A stretch of 10,016 nucleotides of DNA from Anaerolineae bacterium (GCA_020433835.1 JAGRBY010000234.1:1-10016); one strand, 5' to 3'; shown: positions 1 to 5,388, counted from the first letter of the stretch. Numbers and translations: made by a program. Notes: generated by a model not told the origin, from the sequence alone.

Positions 1-382
1 ATTGCATCACCTCGCTTTTTAATGCTTCACGTTGGGCGCGTAGGCTTAACCGGCCTTGCTCTTGCAGCATCTTAAGTCTGTGCGCTCTTTCGATCACTTC
101 CAGATCGGTTACGTCCTGAATCCGGTCAAGTGCGATCAATGCCTTACTCCGGTCGTGTTCAAATTTGGCCCCAGCTATCTCGACATCCAGATCGGCTAAC
201 TTGTCACTCTTGCGGACTTGAACCATATCCATACCAGAATTAAAAATAACCTTGCGGAGATTGTCTAAAGTAGTGACAAGCCGGTCTAAACTTTCGGAAA
301 AGGTAAACAACAAGTGAGACAAAACCCACAACACGAACAGGGTAAGAAATGTCCAAAACAGGATGATTAAAAAGAATGTCAT
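1..382 (-). CDS. membrane-anchored coiled-coil protein, 3' end outside window
   Basis: I do not recognise this protein. Reading leftwards from ATG at 382-380, the frame stays open for 127 codons to the window edge, so the C-terminus is missing. Residues 2-28 are a single strongly hydrophobic helix (it begins MTFFLIILFWTFLTLF), so the protein is probably anchored in the inner membrane by its N-terminus. From about residue 30 it is charged and helical with heptad-like spacing (for example SLDRLVTTLDNLRKV), which suggests a coiled coil. Its ATG overlaps the TGA of the gene before it (ATGA), so the two are probably translationally coupled. That neighbour is also a membrane/coiled-coil protein, and the pair may act together at the membrane. 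The single helix plus coiled coil is visible; any role in DNA transfer or lysis would be a guess. Confidence 0.7.
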   Translation of the reverse strand, partial: MTFFLIILFWTFLTLFVLWVLSHLLFTFSESLDRLVTTLDNLRKVIFNSGMDMVQVRKSDKLADLDVEIAGAKFEHDRSKALIALDRIQDVTDLEVIERAHRLKMLQEQGRLSLRAQREALKSEVMQ

Positions 383-729
383 TTTGTCACCTGCCCGTTT
401 AGGTATCTTTTAACTGTCCGTTCTGTCACATCCAAATTGTCCGCAATGTCACCAACGGACAAACCTTCTGACAACATGGACAATGCTTGCTGTTTTCGTT
501 CCTCCGCTTGTGACTGTCTTTTGGCGGTTAAGTCTGTCATTTTTTGGACATTTCGAGGAAATGTCTCCGAAATGTCATCTTTTAGCGCGTCACGTTCGAC
601 CTTAAGTGTCTCAACTTGTCCGACTATTTTGTCCAGCTCTGTCACCTTGTCTTGCAGTTCTCCATTAACCGTGTCAATTTCTGATACAAGATTGTCAATG
701 GTTTTGATAAGGCCGGCGCGTTTTGTGTC
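377..729. repeat. dense TGTC/GACA tetramer cluster
   Basis: About 22 copies of TGTC or GACA lie in roughly 350 bp, where about 3 are expected by chance. Examples start at 377, 385, 415, 424, 438, 447, 458, 470, 479, 515, 535, 547, 562, 572, 607, 617, 630, 640 and 648. Many come as pairs 8-10 bp apart. They fall in different codon phases (GTG ACA, GGT GAC ATT, TTG TCC), so codon choice alone does not explain them. The function is unknown. Confidence 0.4.
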
Positions 730-1098
730 CTGCTCAACTTTCCATATCCAAGTTTTGAACGCTGCGTAAAGGAAGATCGGCGGCAAGGCAACAACGGCTC
801 TTGTCAGTAGGTTGTCATTTGGTGCGTGTAAAACATTGAAGCCAACTGATAACACGGTACAGGTGATAATCATTGGTTGTAGGGCGCTGTTTTTGTAGCC
901 GTCCAGTTTGGCACTCAACAGCACCAGGGAGAAGATAACAACCGCCGATTCTGTCACGAGCGGCCAAAGGGCTGCTAACCAGCCATAGCCCGAATCGACG
1001 GCCACAGCGTACATACCGGCAAAACTGAGGATAAAAGAGCCTACAGCCAGGAATACTAACATGCTGCCTGTCCAACTTTCGATTCTATTAGCTGTCAT
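379..1098 (-). CDS. DUF2637-like membrane protein with coiled coil and C-terminal HTH
   Basis: This is a 239-residue protein in three parts. Four hydrophobic segments lie at about residues 13-34, 40-61, 76-92 and 102-120. A charged coiled-coil stretch covers about 125-178. A helix-turn-helix of the kind found in resolvases or sigma factors lies at about 205-235 (GLSVGDIADNLDVTERTVKR). The four-helix N-terminus plus a cytoplasmic tail resembles DUF2637 proteins, known mainly from actinobacterial mobile elements and related to the Spd plasmid-spread proteins. I infer a membrane protein that tethers or senses element DNA. The start is ATG at 1098, preceded by AGGGGGC, which can pair with the anti-Shine-Dalgarno. 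It overlaps the upstream 54-residue gene by 11 bp and the next gene by ATGA. The family match comes from topology and style, not from a search. The 3' half of the gene is unusually rich in TGTC/GACA. Confidence 0.72.
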   Translation of the reverse strand: MTANRIESWTGSMLVFLAVGSFILSFAGMYAVAVDSGYGWLAALWPLVTESAVVIFSLVLLSAKLDGYKNSALQPMIITCTVLSVGFNVLHAPNDNLLTRAVVALPPIFLYAAFKTWIWKVEQDTKRAGLIKTIDNLVSEIDTVNGELQDKVTELDKIVGQVETLKVERDALKDDISETFPRNVQKMTDLTAKRQSQAEERKQQALSMLSEGLSVGDIADNLDVTERTVKRYLNGQVTK

Positions 1099-1252
1099 TT
1101 CGGCCCCCTATAGCTTTAAGTTCGGCTAACCACTTCTGATGCTGTTCAAGATTGCGCTTGGCAAAGTCCAGCCGGTTTTGATGACGTTCCACTTCCTCTT
1201 GAATGATCGTGACTTTGCGCTCTAACCACTTGATTTTTTCCTGGTTGCTCAT
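1088..1252 (-). CDS. small coiled-coil protein (54 aa)
   Basis: This short gene has no recognisable family. The start chosen is ATG at 1252-1250. It overlaps the TGA of the preceding gene as ATGA and has GAGG seven bases upstream. An in-frame ATG at 1258 would add two residues but leaves only one base after GAGG. The product is almost entirely charged helix (it begins MSNQEKIKWLERKV and contains EEVERHQNRLDFAKRNLEQH), with no membrane segment, so a cytoplasmic coiled coil is likely. It ends with TAA at 1090-1088, 11 bases inside the next gene. Its tight packing between two coupled genes supports it as real. It may be a partner of the downstream coiled-coil membrane proteins, but that is inference from position only. 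Confidence 0.7.
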   Translation of the reverse strand: MSNQEKIKWLERKVTIIQEEVERHQNRLDFAKRNLEQHQKWLAELKAIGGRNDS

Positions 1253-1497
1253 TGCCATACCTCAATTAGTTTAGAATCGCGCGGTAATCTGTGGACTGTA
1301 GCCAACCCAAAGTCAACGATCATTCCGCTCTTATCGGCTTCTAAAATCCTACCAATAGTGCCAGCCGGAATAACAAAGCCGGTTATAACGGAGCGTAGAT
1401 CAACCGCTGCACGGACAGTTAATAGATCGTCTTTCGTGAGCCAGGTTGCGCCCTGTTCGGTTAATTGGCCGATTGTTTCAAGTACATTGTTTTTCAT
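1249..1497 (-). CDS. hypothetical protein (82 aa), small beta-rich domain
   Basis: I do not recognise this 82-residue protein. The N-terminal third is helical (ETIGQLTEQGATWLTKDDLL). The rest alternates short hydrophobic strands with glycines (ITGFVIPAGTIGRILEA, then MIVDFGLATVHRL), which suggests a small SH3-like or KOW-like barrel; the fold is a guess from pattern. There is no signal peptide or membrane helix. It starts at ATG 1497, overlaps the stop of the 43-residue gene by four bases (ATGA) and has GGGGGC upstream. It ends TGA at 1251-1249, overlapping the next start. It belongs to the leftward small-gene operon headed by the ribbon-helix-helix gene. Confidence 0.75.
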   Translation of the reverse strand: MKNNVLETIGQLTEQGATWLTKDDLLTVRAAVDLRSVITGFVIPAGTIGRILEADKSGMIVDFGLATVHRLPRDSKLIEVWQ

Positions 1498-1625
1498 CGC
1501 TGGCCCCCGTTGCTCACTGCTGGGTTGCTCATATTCTGTTTTAGCTCTTGCTTAACGGTTTTGACAATCCGCTTTATGAGGGATTGCCGATGGGGTTTTT
1601 GTGGGGTAAAATTTTGGTTAGACAT
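1494..1625 (-). CDS. short basic protein (43 aa)
   Basis: This is a 43-residue gene with a strong ribosome site, AAGGAG nine bases before ATG at 1625-1623. The product is basic and mostly polar (it begins MSNQNFTPQKPHRQSLIKRI and ends SNGGQR), with a helix at about residues 14-31 and no membrane segment. No family is recognisable. Its TGA at 1496-1494 overlaps the next ATG as ATGA, and the bases just before that junction (GGGGGCCAGCG) double as the ribosome site for the following gene. This suggests the peptide is partly a coupling leader. An internal ATG at residue 32 is also in frame but has no better ribosome site. Real translation is likely; function is unknown. Confidence 0.6.
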   Translation of the reverse strand: MSNQNFTPQKPHRQSLIKRIVKTVKQELKQNMSNPAVSNGGQR

Positions 1626-1658
1626 TGCACATAGCTCCTTATGTGTGGTGTTAGAAAG

Positions 1659-1687
1659 CGCGTCAAGGTGCGAACTTGGCGCGTTTT
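1659..1687 (+). terminator. possible weak plus-strand hairpin terminator
   Basis: CGCGTCAAG (1659-1667) pairs with CTTGGCGCG (1675-1683) around a 7-base loop, with one G-U pair in plus-strand RNA, followed by TTTT. It lies in the 67-bp gap between the ribbon-helix-helix gene and the 43-residue gene. In minus-strand RNA one pair becomes a C-A mismatch and there is no U-run. There it would be at most a processing or attenuation hairpin between the two genes. Confidence 0.35.
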
Positions 1688-1692
1688 CGCGT

Positions 1693-1860
1693 TTAATTAG
1701 CTTTTACTTTCGGCTTTTCAACTTCCCGGCGCATCGCTTCACGTTCTAAGATGTAACGCAATTGTGCGCTTATAGTTCGCTCATCATCTGTGGCCCATTC
1801 CCTCAGTAAGGTGTCAAGGCGTTTTGTGATGACATAAGAACGGGTGATTTGTTCCTGCAT
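1693..1860 (-). CDS. ribbon-helix-helix (CopG/Arc-type) DNA-binding protein, 55 aa
   Basis: The start is ATG at 1860-1858 with GGAG eight bases upstream. The 55 residues follow the ribbon-helix-helix plan. A short strand (QITRSYVITK, about 4-13) is followed by helix A (RLDTLLREWATD, about 14-25), a turn, and helix B (ERTISAQLRYILEREAM, about 28-44), then a basic tail ending KPKVKAN. Such proteins bind DNA as dimers through the strand and usually repress their own promoter. It is the first gene of the leftward operon and is divergent from the Xre repressor, with a strong promoter and repeated half-sites between them. I infer a two-repressor switch, as in temperate phages and conjugative islands. 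RHH assignment is fairly sure; the operator it binds is not known. Confidence 0.75.
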   Translation of the reverse strand: MQEQITRSYVITKRLDTLLREWATDDERTISAQLRYILEREAMRREVEKPKVKAN

Positions 1861-1908
1861 AGATTATCTCCATTGCATTTTGTATTAAATCAATACTAAT
1901 TGGTATTA

Positions 1909-1937
1909 ATAATACCATAGTAGTTATTGATTGTCAA
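1909..1937 (-). promoter_or_regulatory. strong leftward promoter of the RHH operon
   Basis: On the minus strand TTGACA (1937-1932), a 17-base spacer and TATTAT (1914-1909) are present, with TG one base before the -10 (extended -10). This is close to the ideal sigma-70 promoter. The predicted start is near 1902, giving a leader of about 42 bases before ATG 1860. The -10 lies inside the palindrome 1902-1916, so a repressor bound there would block it. Confidence 0.75.
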
Positions 1938-1959
1938 TACTAATAGGTAAATTTTCAAT
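1931..1959 (+). promoter_or_regulatory. rightward promoter of the Xre repressor gene
   Basis: TTGTCA (1931-1936), a 17-base spacer and TTCAAT (1954-1959) form a weaker sigma-70 promoter with a short leader to ATG 1988. Its -35 shares bases 1932-1936 with the -35 of the leftward promoter, so the two polymerases cannot bind together. The spacer is occupied by the operator copy at 1935-1949. Confidence 0.55.
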
Positions 1960-1987
1960 ACCTGTAGCTTTAGGTTAAAATGGAGTT

Positions 1988-2320
1988 ATGACTAACAAGA
2001 TCGGCTCTTACCTTACAGACGAATTAGAACAACGTGGGTGGTCACATTCTGAATTAGCCCGTCGCGCTGGGGTTGCTCAAGTTACCGTTTCTTTAGTGAT
2101 AGCCGGTAAACGTAATCCCGGCTGTGACTTCTGTATTAAGATCGCTCAAGCGCTAGGCGAAAGTCCCGAAAAGCTCTTGAGGCTTGCCGACATCTTACCG
2201 CCCGCGCTGGGTGATAACGCCACGGTTCAAGAAATAATGGATACCCTCAAACAGTTACCAGAACAAGAACAAGAGGAAGTGTTGAAGTATGCAAAATTTC
2301 GTCTCCAACAACAGAAATAA
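1988..2320 (+). CDS. Xre/Cro-type HTH repressor (110 aa)
   Basis: This is a phage-repressor-like DNA-binding protein of 110 residues. An HTH-3 domain fills about residues 5-65, with the HTH at about 19-40 (SHSELARRAGVAQVTVSLV) followed by IAGKRNPGCDFCIKIAQALG, typical of the family. The C-terminal 30 residues are an acidic helix (LPEQEQEEVLKYAKFRLQQQ), likely for dimerisation. There is no LexA-type peptidase domain, so relief of repression would need another signal, such as an antirepressor. It is the only rightward gene of the element and is divergent from the ribbon-helix-helix gene. The start ATG 1988 has GGAG only two bases upstream, an unusually short spacing, so translation may be inefficient. 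It converges on the packaging operon. Confidence 0.88.
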   Translation: MTNKIGSYLTDELEQRGWSHSELARRAGVAQVTVSLVIAGKRNPGCDFCIKIAQALGESPEKLLRLADILPPALGDNATVQEIMDTLKQLPEQEQEEVLKYAKFRLQQQK

Positions 2321-2322
2321 CG

Positions 2323-2375
2323 CCCCCGGCCTAGGCCAGCGGATTTACCGGCGGCTCTGGCTCCCAGACCGGGGG
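2323..2375. repeat. GC-rich inverted repeats between convergent genes
   Basis: CCCCCGG (2323-2329) and CCGGGGG (2369-2375) enclose a palindrome GGCCTAGGCC (2328-2337) and a small hairpin TCTGG-CTC-CCAGA (2356-2368). The region separates the Xre repressor from the end of the packaging operon and could fold in both transcripts. There is no U-run, so an intrinsic terminator is not shown. A stop element or a protein site is possible. Confidence 0.4.
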
Positions 2376-2383
2376 ATCGTTAA

Positions 2384-2680
2384 CTAGTGGGTAGCTGCGC
2401 GGGTTGCTTTGCGCTGTTGATTGTAGTTGTAGTTTCTGATCGCTGCGTTTGCATCATTCTGGAGCGCGGTTAGTCGCCTCTCAGCGCGTTTCAAAACTTC
2501 CTCAACTGCTAGCCCGTTAACCATTGCCAGCCGAGCAAGCTCAGTTACAGGATCGTCAGAGTTAAACAGGATAGTATCTAACCGCTGTTCTGTAATCGGC
2601 TCCCGTGCCTCTTGCAATGCTTTGGCAATCTTAGCTTTAATAGGTTGTATTTTTTGTAATTGTTCTTCCCAAGGTAACAT
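2384..2680 (-). CDS. hypothetical helical protein (98 aa), last gene of packaging operon
   Basis: I do not recognise this protein. It starts at ATG 2680 with a good ribosome site, AAGGAG eight bases upstream, and lies 12 bases after the prohead protease gene. It is predicted to be all helix and highly charged. Residues 1-36 are amphipathic (MLPWEEQLQKIQPIKAKIAK), and 44-75 form a second helical block (VTELARLAMVNGLAVEEVLK). The C-terminus is basic with an Asn/Tyr-rich patch (RNYNYNQQRKATRAATH). There is no membrane segment or signal peptide. Its place after the protease is where HK97-type clusters usually have the capsid gene, but it is far too short for that. A head-assembly accessory or scaffold-like role is only a guess from position. 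Confidence 0.7.
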   Translation of the reverse strand: MLPWEEQLQKIQPIKAKIAKALQEAREPITEQRLDTILFNSDDPVTELARLAMVNGLAVEEVLKRAERRLTALQNDANAAIRNYNYNQQRKATRAATH

Positions 2681-2692
2681 TTGATTTACTCC

Positions 2693-3199
2693 TTATGTTA
2701 AAAGTTTATACTCAACTTCGCTCAGCAACCTGCCGCCGGCGGTCGCCACTTCTACTAAATCAATCGACCATAATTTGTCGATGTCCTTCACTTTTTTGTA
2801 CCATCGTCCGCCATGCTTGAATGTCTCCGCATCGACCTTGTAATGACCGCTGACCGCTTGCGATGATAGCGTGTTTTCAATAGCACGCTGCATAAAATCG
2901 CTTGCCGTCACATCAGAAGCCGGATAGAGCAACCCGACAACGCCCTGTAAATCCTCCGACCAGGAAAAACCGCGTGCATACCCGATTAATGGTGAGCGCC
3001 CTTCATGCCCAATTAATACCGGCGTGTTATCCCATTCCCCCATTTTTCGCTTGAACAAACTCACCGGGTAAATTGAGGCTTCAAAACCTGTTCCCTCTAC
3101 ATTGCGGTTTATGATGTACCGGCCAAATATGCCCAGCTTTCGACAATGGGCCGGGCCACCACATAGCCGGAATGGAAAAGCCAATTTAGGATCGATCAT
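2693..3199 (-). CDS. HK97-family prohead protease (peptidase U35/S78-like), 168 aa
   Basis: This is probably the serine protease that processes phage proheads. From ATG at 3199 it has 168 residues, normal for the family. Visible marks are a His in VLIGHEGRSPLIG (H65), a Ser in AVSGHYKV (S117) and a closing segment WSIDLVEVATAGG with E150. The His-Ser-Glu order and gaps of about 50 and 33 residues match what is known for HK97-type proteases. The ATG at 3199 overlaps the stop of the 56-residue gene as ATGA and has no Shine-Dalgarno, so translational coupling is likely. A GTG at 3235 would add 12 residues but overlaps 40 bases of the upstream gene. It lies just downstream of the terminase genes, but portal and capsid genes are absent. 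Assignment is by motif, so a related head protein is possible. Confidence 0.68.
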   Translation of the reverse strand: MIDPKLAFPFRLCGGPAHCRKLGIFGRYIINRNVEGTGFEASIYPVSLFKRKMGEWDNTPVLIGHEGRSPLIGYARGFSWSEDLQGVVGLLYPASDVTASDFMQRAIENTLSSQAVSGHYKVDAETFKHGGRWYKKVKDIDKLWSIDLVEVATAGGRLLSEVEYKLLT

Positions 3200-3366
3200 T
3201 TTCGGTTCGTGATTGTGGTATCCGTTCTTGTACACGTTTGCCCTTTGCTTGGTGGTTCAATTTGCCCGCCTATATGGTCAACTAATCGAACCGGCGGTTG
3301 TTTGAAATTTATCCCTTCTCGGATGAGCCGCTTAATTGCGCGGCGTTGTATCTCAGTAAATCGCAT
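3196..3366 (-). CDS. small basic hypothetical protein (56 aa)
   Basis: The start is ATG 3366-3364, with AAAAGGAGG directly upstream, one of the best ribosome sites in the window. A longer reading frame back to 3420 lacks such a site. The 56-residue product is strongly basic (it begins MRFTEIQRRAIKRLIREG and ends TRTDTTITNRK). It has one amphipathic helix at about residues 4-18 and then a Pro/Gly-containing tail. No family is recognisable. It overlaps the end of the large terminase by 14 bases and the protease start by ATGA. It sits exactly where a portal gene would be expected in an HK97-like head cluster, but it is far too small to be one. Confidence 0.65.
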   Translation of the reverse strand: MRFTEIQRRAIKRLIREGINFKQPPVRLVDHIGGQIEPPSKGQTCTRTDTTITNRK

Positions 3367-4840
3367 AATGCCTCCTTTTGAATATGCTATGCCGTTCTGG
3401 TTTGTATGTGCCGATGTCAATATCTTCTATTGTGGTTCCGGCGGGTGGTGGGCCGCTGCCTTTTTGCTCCGCCTCACAGACAGCCATTGCCAGCGCTATA
3501 GCCGCGTCAATCTTCTTTGAAGCCGTGTCTTTAATTAACCTTATCCCGCGTGGAGTTTCTTTCGCCTTAGCGTTTAGGACATACTCTCTCAAGTCACTTG
3601 CGCCAGAATAGACAGACAACCGCGCTTGCTTAACCACATCGAATAAGGTGTTACCGGCTTCAGTTAGCCGTGAAGTTGACTGTATAAACTCTGTGACCGT
3701 AATGCCTTTTGTTTGTAATCGCTGCTTGATATGAAGGAATTGAGACGGATCGCCGCATAATGTTGCTATGCCGTAGGATTGCCACAACTCGACAAGATAG
3801 TCCTCAACAGCTTGTAAATCCACCTCTTTACCGCTTACCGGCTTCCACACCCGATATGGGCCTAACTTTAATTCTTTGTCCTCACGATACACTGAGACAA
3901 CAGCGGAGTGATCGCGCTTCACGCCGATGTCACAAGCCACATACAATCTAACCGCCTTGCTTGGCCCTGGTACTCTGTAAGAGGTATCGACAAGTGCGTC
4001 CCATTGTTCGGGTAGAATGAAAGCATCCTCACTTGATGCCCACTCATTTAGATGTAAGCGCCTGTAGGTTCCCGGTCTGAGGGTGTCTTTTTGTTCTCCG
4101 TAATACTCGACGCGCTCCGCCTCAGTACCACGCCAACAACGGCGCTGGGCGTCCTCACCTTGGTGAATGTATGAAAGCTGTTTACCCTTGCGGTATATCG
4201 GCCATTCATCACTAACACGCTGGCCGGATAAGCCACGATCCCAAACACGCTGCAAGAGGTTGCTTTCACCCTCAAACCCCGCGTAACTGTCGATGATACG
4301 TAGGCAATCGATTAATGGAATGGGGGTTAGCTCTTCAAAAAGGCGCTCTCCTTCTTCGTACTTGTAGCCCCATAATTCAGAAAATGAGACAGTAGCAAAG
4401 TTAGCGCCCGCCGCTCCGCTTGCGTCCATCGGTAGGCTAACAATGCGGCTGTCTGTGGGTGTAAATGTGATTGTGTCCTTCGTAATCTTGGTGTATCGCT
4501 TAAGTACCGGGTGGCGCTTAACCATTGCCGATATTTGATTAAATTGCAGCTCTTCAGCCTGTGATTGATCATTGCCGACTACAAAATGAACGCTTGGAAT
4601 AGTGAGCCAACGGTAAGCCACCAGGATACTGTTTAGCGTGGTTTTACCGGCTTTTTTGACTGTTGACAGCATCAGCGTGCTAATATGCCCACGCTGGGCA
4701 ATACACGCGCCCACTGTGGCCTTTTGCCAATCGCTAAATACAACCGGCTGTCCATCCTCTAAAATCCATCCATAATCATTCTCAGCCCATCCTATCGGCC
4801 CTAATCGCTGCCATTCGCTAATGAGTGTTAGTATCGACAT
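3353..4840 (-). CDS. terL: phage terminase large subunit (ATPase-nuclease)
   Basis: This is the motor that cuts and pumps DNA into proheads, 495 residues and apparently full length. The ATPase half has a Walker A (STVKKAGKTTL, about 59-69). Its Walker B-like strand and catalytic Glu lie at 149-158 (VSFSELWGY, E155), where the usual Asp before Glu is Ser154. The nuclease half is RNase H-like with three Asp-containing motifs: YVACDIGVKRDH (D304), LCGDPSQF (D364) and KKIDAAIALAMA (D445). All three acidic residues are kept, so nuclease activity is plausible. The start ATG 4840 has GAGG eight bases upstream and overlaps the small-subunit gene by 23 bases. Normally it would dock on a portal protein, which is not encoded here. 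Family assignment is firm. Confidence 0.93.
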   Translation of the reverse strand: MSILTLISEWQRLGPIGWAENDYGWILEDGQPVVFSDWQKATVGACIAQRGHISTLMLSTVKKAGKTTLNSILVAYRWLTIPSVHFVVGNDQSQAEELQFNQISAMVKRHPVLKRYTKITKDTITFTPTDSRIVSLPMDASGAAGANFATVSFSELWGYKYEEGERLFEELTPIPLIDCLRIIDSYAGFEGESNLLQRVWDRGLSGQRVSDEWPIYRKGKQLSYIHQGEDAQRRCWRGTEAERVEYYGEQKDTLRPGTYRRLHLNEWASSEDAFILPEQWDALVDTSYRVPGPSKAVRLYVACDIGVKRDHSAVVSVYREDKELKLGPYRVWKPVSGKEVDLQAVEDYLVELWQSYGIATLCGDPSQFLHIKQRLQTKGITVTEFIQSTSRLTEAGNTLFDVVKQARLSVYSGASDLREYVLNAKAKETPRGIRLIKDTASKKIDAAIALAMAVCEAEQKGSGPPPAGTTIEDIDIGTYKPERHSIFKRRHYAIY

Positions 4841-5234
4841 TGCTGTCCCTCGCGGCTTCTATTGCGTTTATGGTGCTATCTTCTTCAGTATCCTTAGCGC
4901 TGTCCCATTCCTTGTTGGCTGAATTAGTGGCGTAGATGAACTGCTTAATGTAACCGTCTCGTTTCTCATCATTGCCCGCCTGAGCGTGCTTGACGATTTC
5001 AAGCCACAATAGATCGCTTACCGCTTGCAGACGAAAACGGTTACGCTGTCTTATCGGCTCCATTCCTACCGCCTCATGCTCTTCACGTATGGCTAATTCA
5101 GCCTCACGAGCCGGGCCGGTAAACTCGTCGCCGTGCTGTAGCGCCTTAACCGCTCGTGATATGCCGTGTTTTTCGGCTGCATTGTTACCGCTGCCAAAGC
5201 TGTGTTTGTTTTTCTTTCGTTCGTAGTGTGTCAT
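4818..5234 (-). CDS. terS: putative phage terminase small subunit (138 aa)
   Basis: This is probably the DNA-recognition subunit of the terminase. It has 138 residues and starts at ATG 5234 with AAGG upstream. The N-terminus has the basic, glycine/asparagine-rich opening common in small terminases (SFGSGNNAAEKHGISRAV). The middle is helical and highly charged (AREAELAIREEHEAVGMEPI, then LQAVSDLLWLEIVKHAQ), suitable for ring assembly. The C-terminal 35 residues are acidic and probably flexible (DTEEDSTINAIEAARDSN). A classical HTH is not obvious. It lies immediately upstream of and overlaps the large subunit, which is the main support. It is also the first gene after the likely origin region, so a pac or cos site may lie nearby. 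In satellites, a private small terminase redirects packaging. Confidence 0.75.
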   Translation of the reverse strand: MTHYERKKNKHSFGSGNNAAEKHGISRAVKALQHGDEFTGPAREAELAIREEHEAVGMEPIRQRNRFRLQAVSDLLWLEIVKHAQAGNDEKRDGYIKQFIYATNSANKEWDSAKDTEEDSTINAIEAARDSNVDTNTH

Positions 5235-5249
5235 AACTAACCTTGAATA

Positions 5250-5258
5250 TGTGGATAA
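5250..5258 (-). promoter_or_regulatory. perfect DnaA box
   Basis: TTATCCACA on the minus strand (TGTGGATAA on plus) is the full bacterial DnaA-box consensus, 16 bases before the small-terminase start. One perfect 9-mer can occur by chance, but its place beside phased repeats and AT-rich DNA supports a role in replication initiation. Confidence 0.55.
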
Positions 5259-5283
5259 AACGCTGATTTACCTTATTTTTTAA

Positions 5284-5324
5284 GCCTCAATAGTGCCTGA
5301 AATGTGCCTATTTTGGCCTATTTT
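5284..5324. repeat. four GCCT-centred repeats phased at one helical turn
   Basis: GCCT begins at 5284, 5295, 5306 and 5316, spacing 11, 11 and 10 bp. The last two units are the identical 9-mer GCCTATTTT (5306-5314 and 5316-5324), and the flanks of the others are similarly A/T-rich. All copies therefore face the same side of the helix, as expected for a cooperative DNA-binding protein. Confidence 0.55.
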
Positions 5325-5348
5325 ACGCTGTTATGTCTACAATCTGCC

Positions 5349-5388
5349 GGTTTTACTTCGCCTAGGCTTAGTTATCCGAAGTAAAGCC
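5349..5388. repeat. 12-bp inverted repeat with palindromic loop
   Basis: GGTTTTACTTCG (5349-5360) and CGAAGTAAAGCC (5377-5388) pair with one mismatch (G-U in one RNA strand). The 16-base loop includes most of the palindrome GCCTAGGC (5360-5367). No U-run follows on either strand, so a protein site or cruciform in the origin is more likely than a terminator. Confidence 0.5.

Larger units (their letters stand above)
1882..1962. promoter_or_regulatory. operator region: six GTATT/AATAC half-sites
   Basis: Half-sites are GTATT at 1882-1886, AATAC at 1892-1896, GTATT at 1903-1907, and AATAC at 1911-1915, 1936-1940 and 1957-1961. They form a near-palindrome AATACTAATTGGTATT (1892-1907, one mismatched pair), a perfect 6-bp-arm palindrome GGTATTAATAATACC (1902-1916) over the leftward -10, and a direct repeat of CAATACTAATNGGTA at 1891 and 1935, 44 bp apart. 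These are probably operators for the Xre and/or ribbon-helix-helix repressors. Confidence 0.65.

Noticed and set aside
437..769. Rightward Ser/Cys-rich frame antisense to the DUF2637-like gene
   Set aside because: Its serine-rich content is the shadow of the TGTC-rich coding strand. No family, no ribosome site.
3367..3420. Longer N-terminus for the 56-residue gene (74 residues)
   Set aside because: No ribosome site at the far start and a 68-base overlap with the terminase. The internal ATG has a near-perfect Shine-Dalgarno.
4048..4572. Two leftward frames inside the large terminase
   Set aside because: Both are alternate-frame shadows of a confirmed gene.
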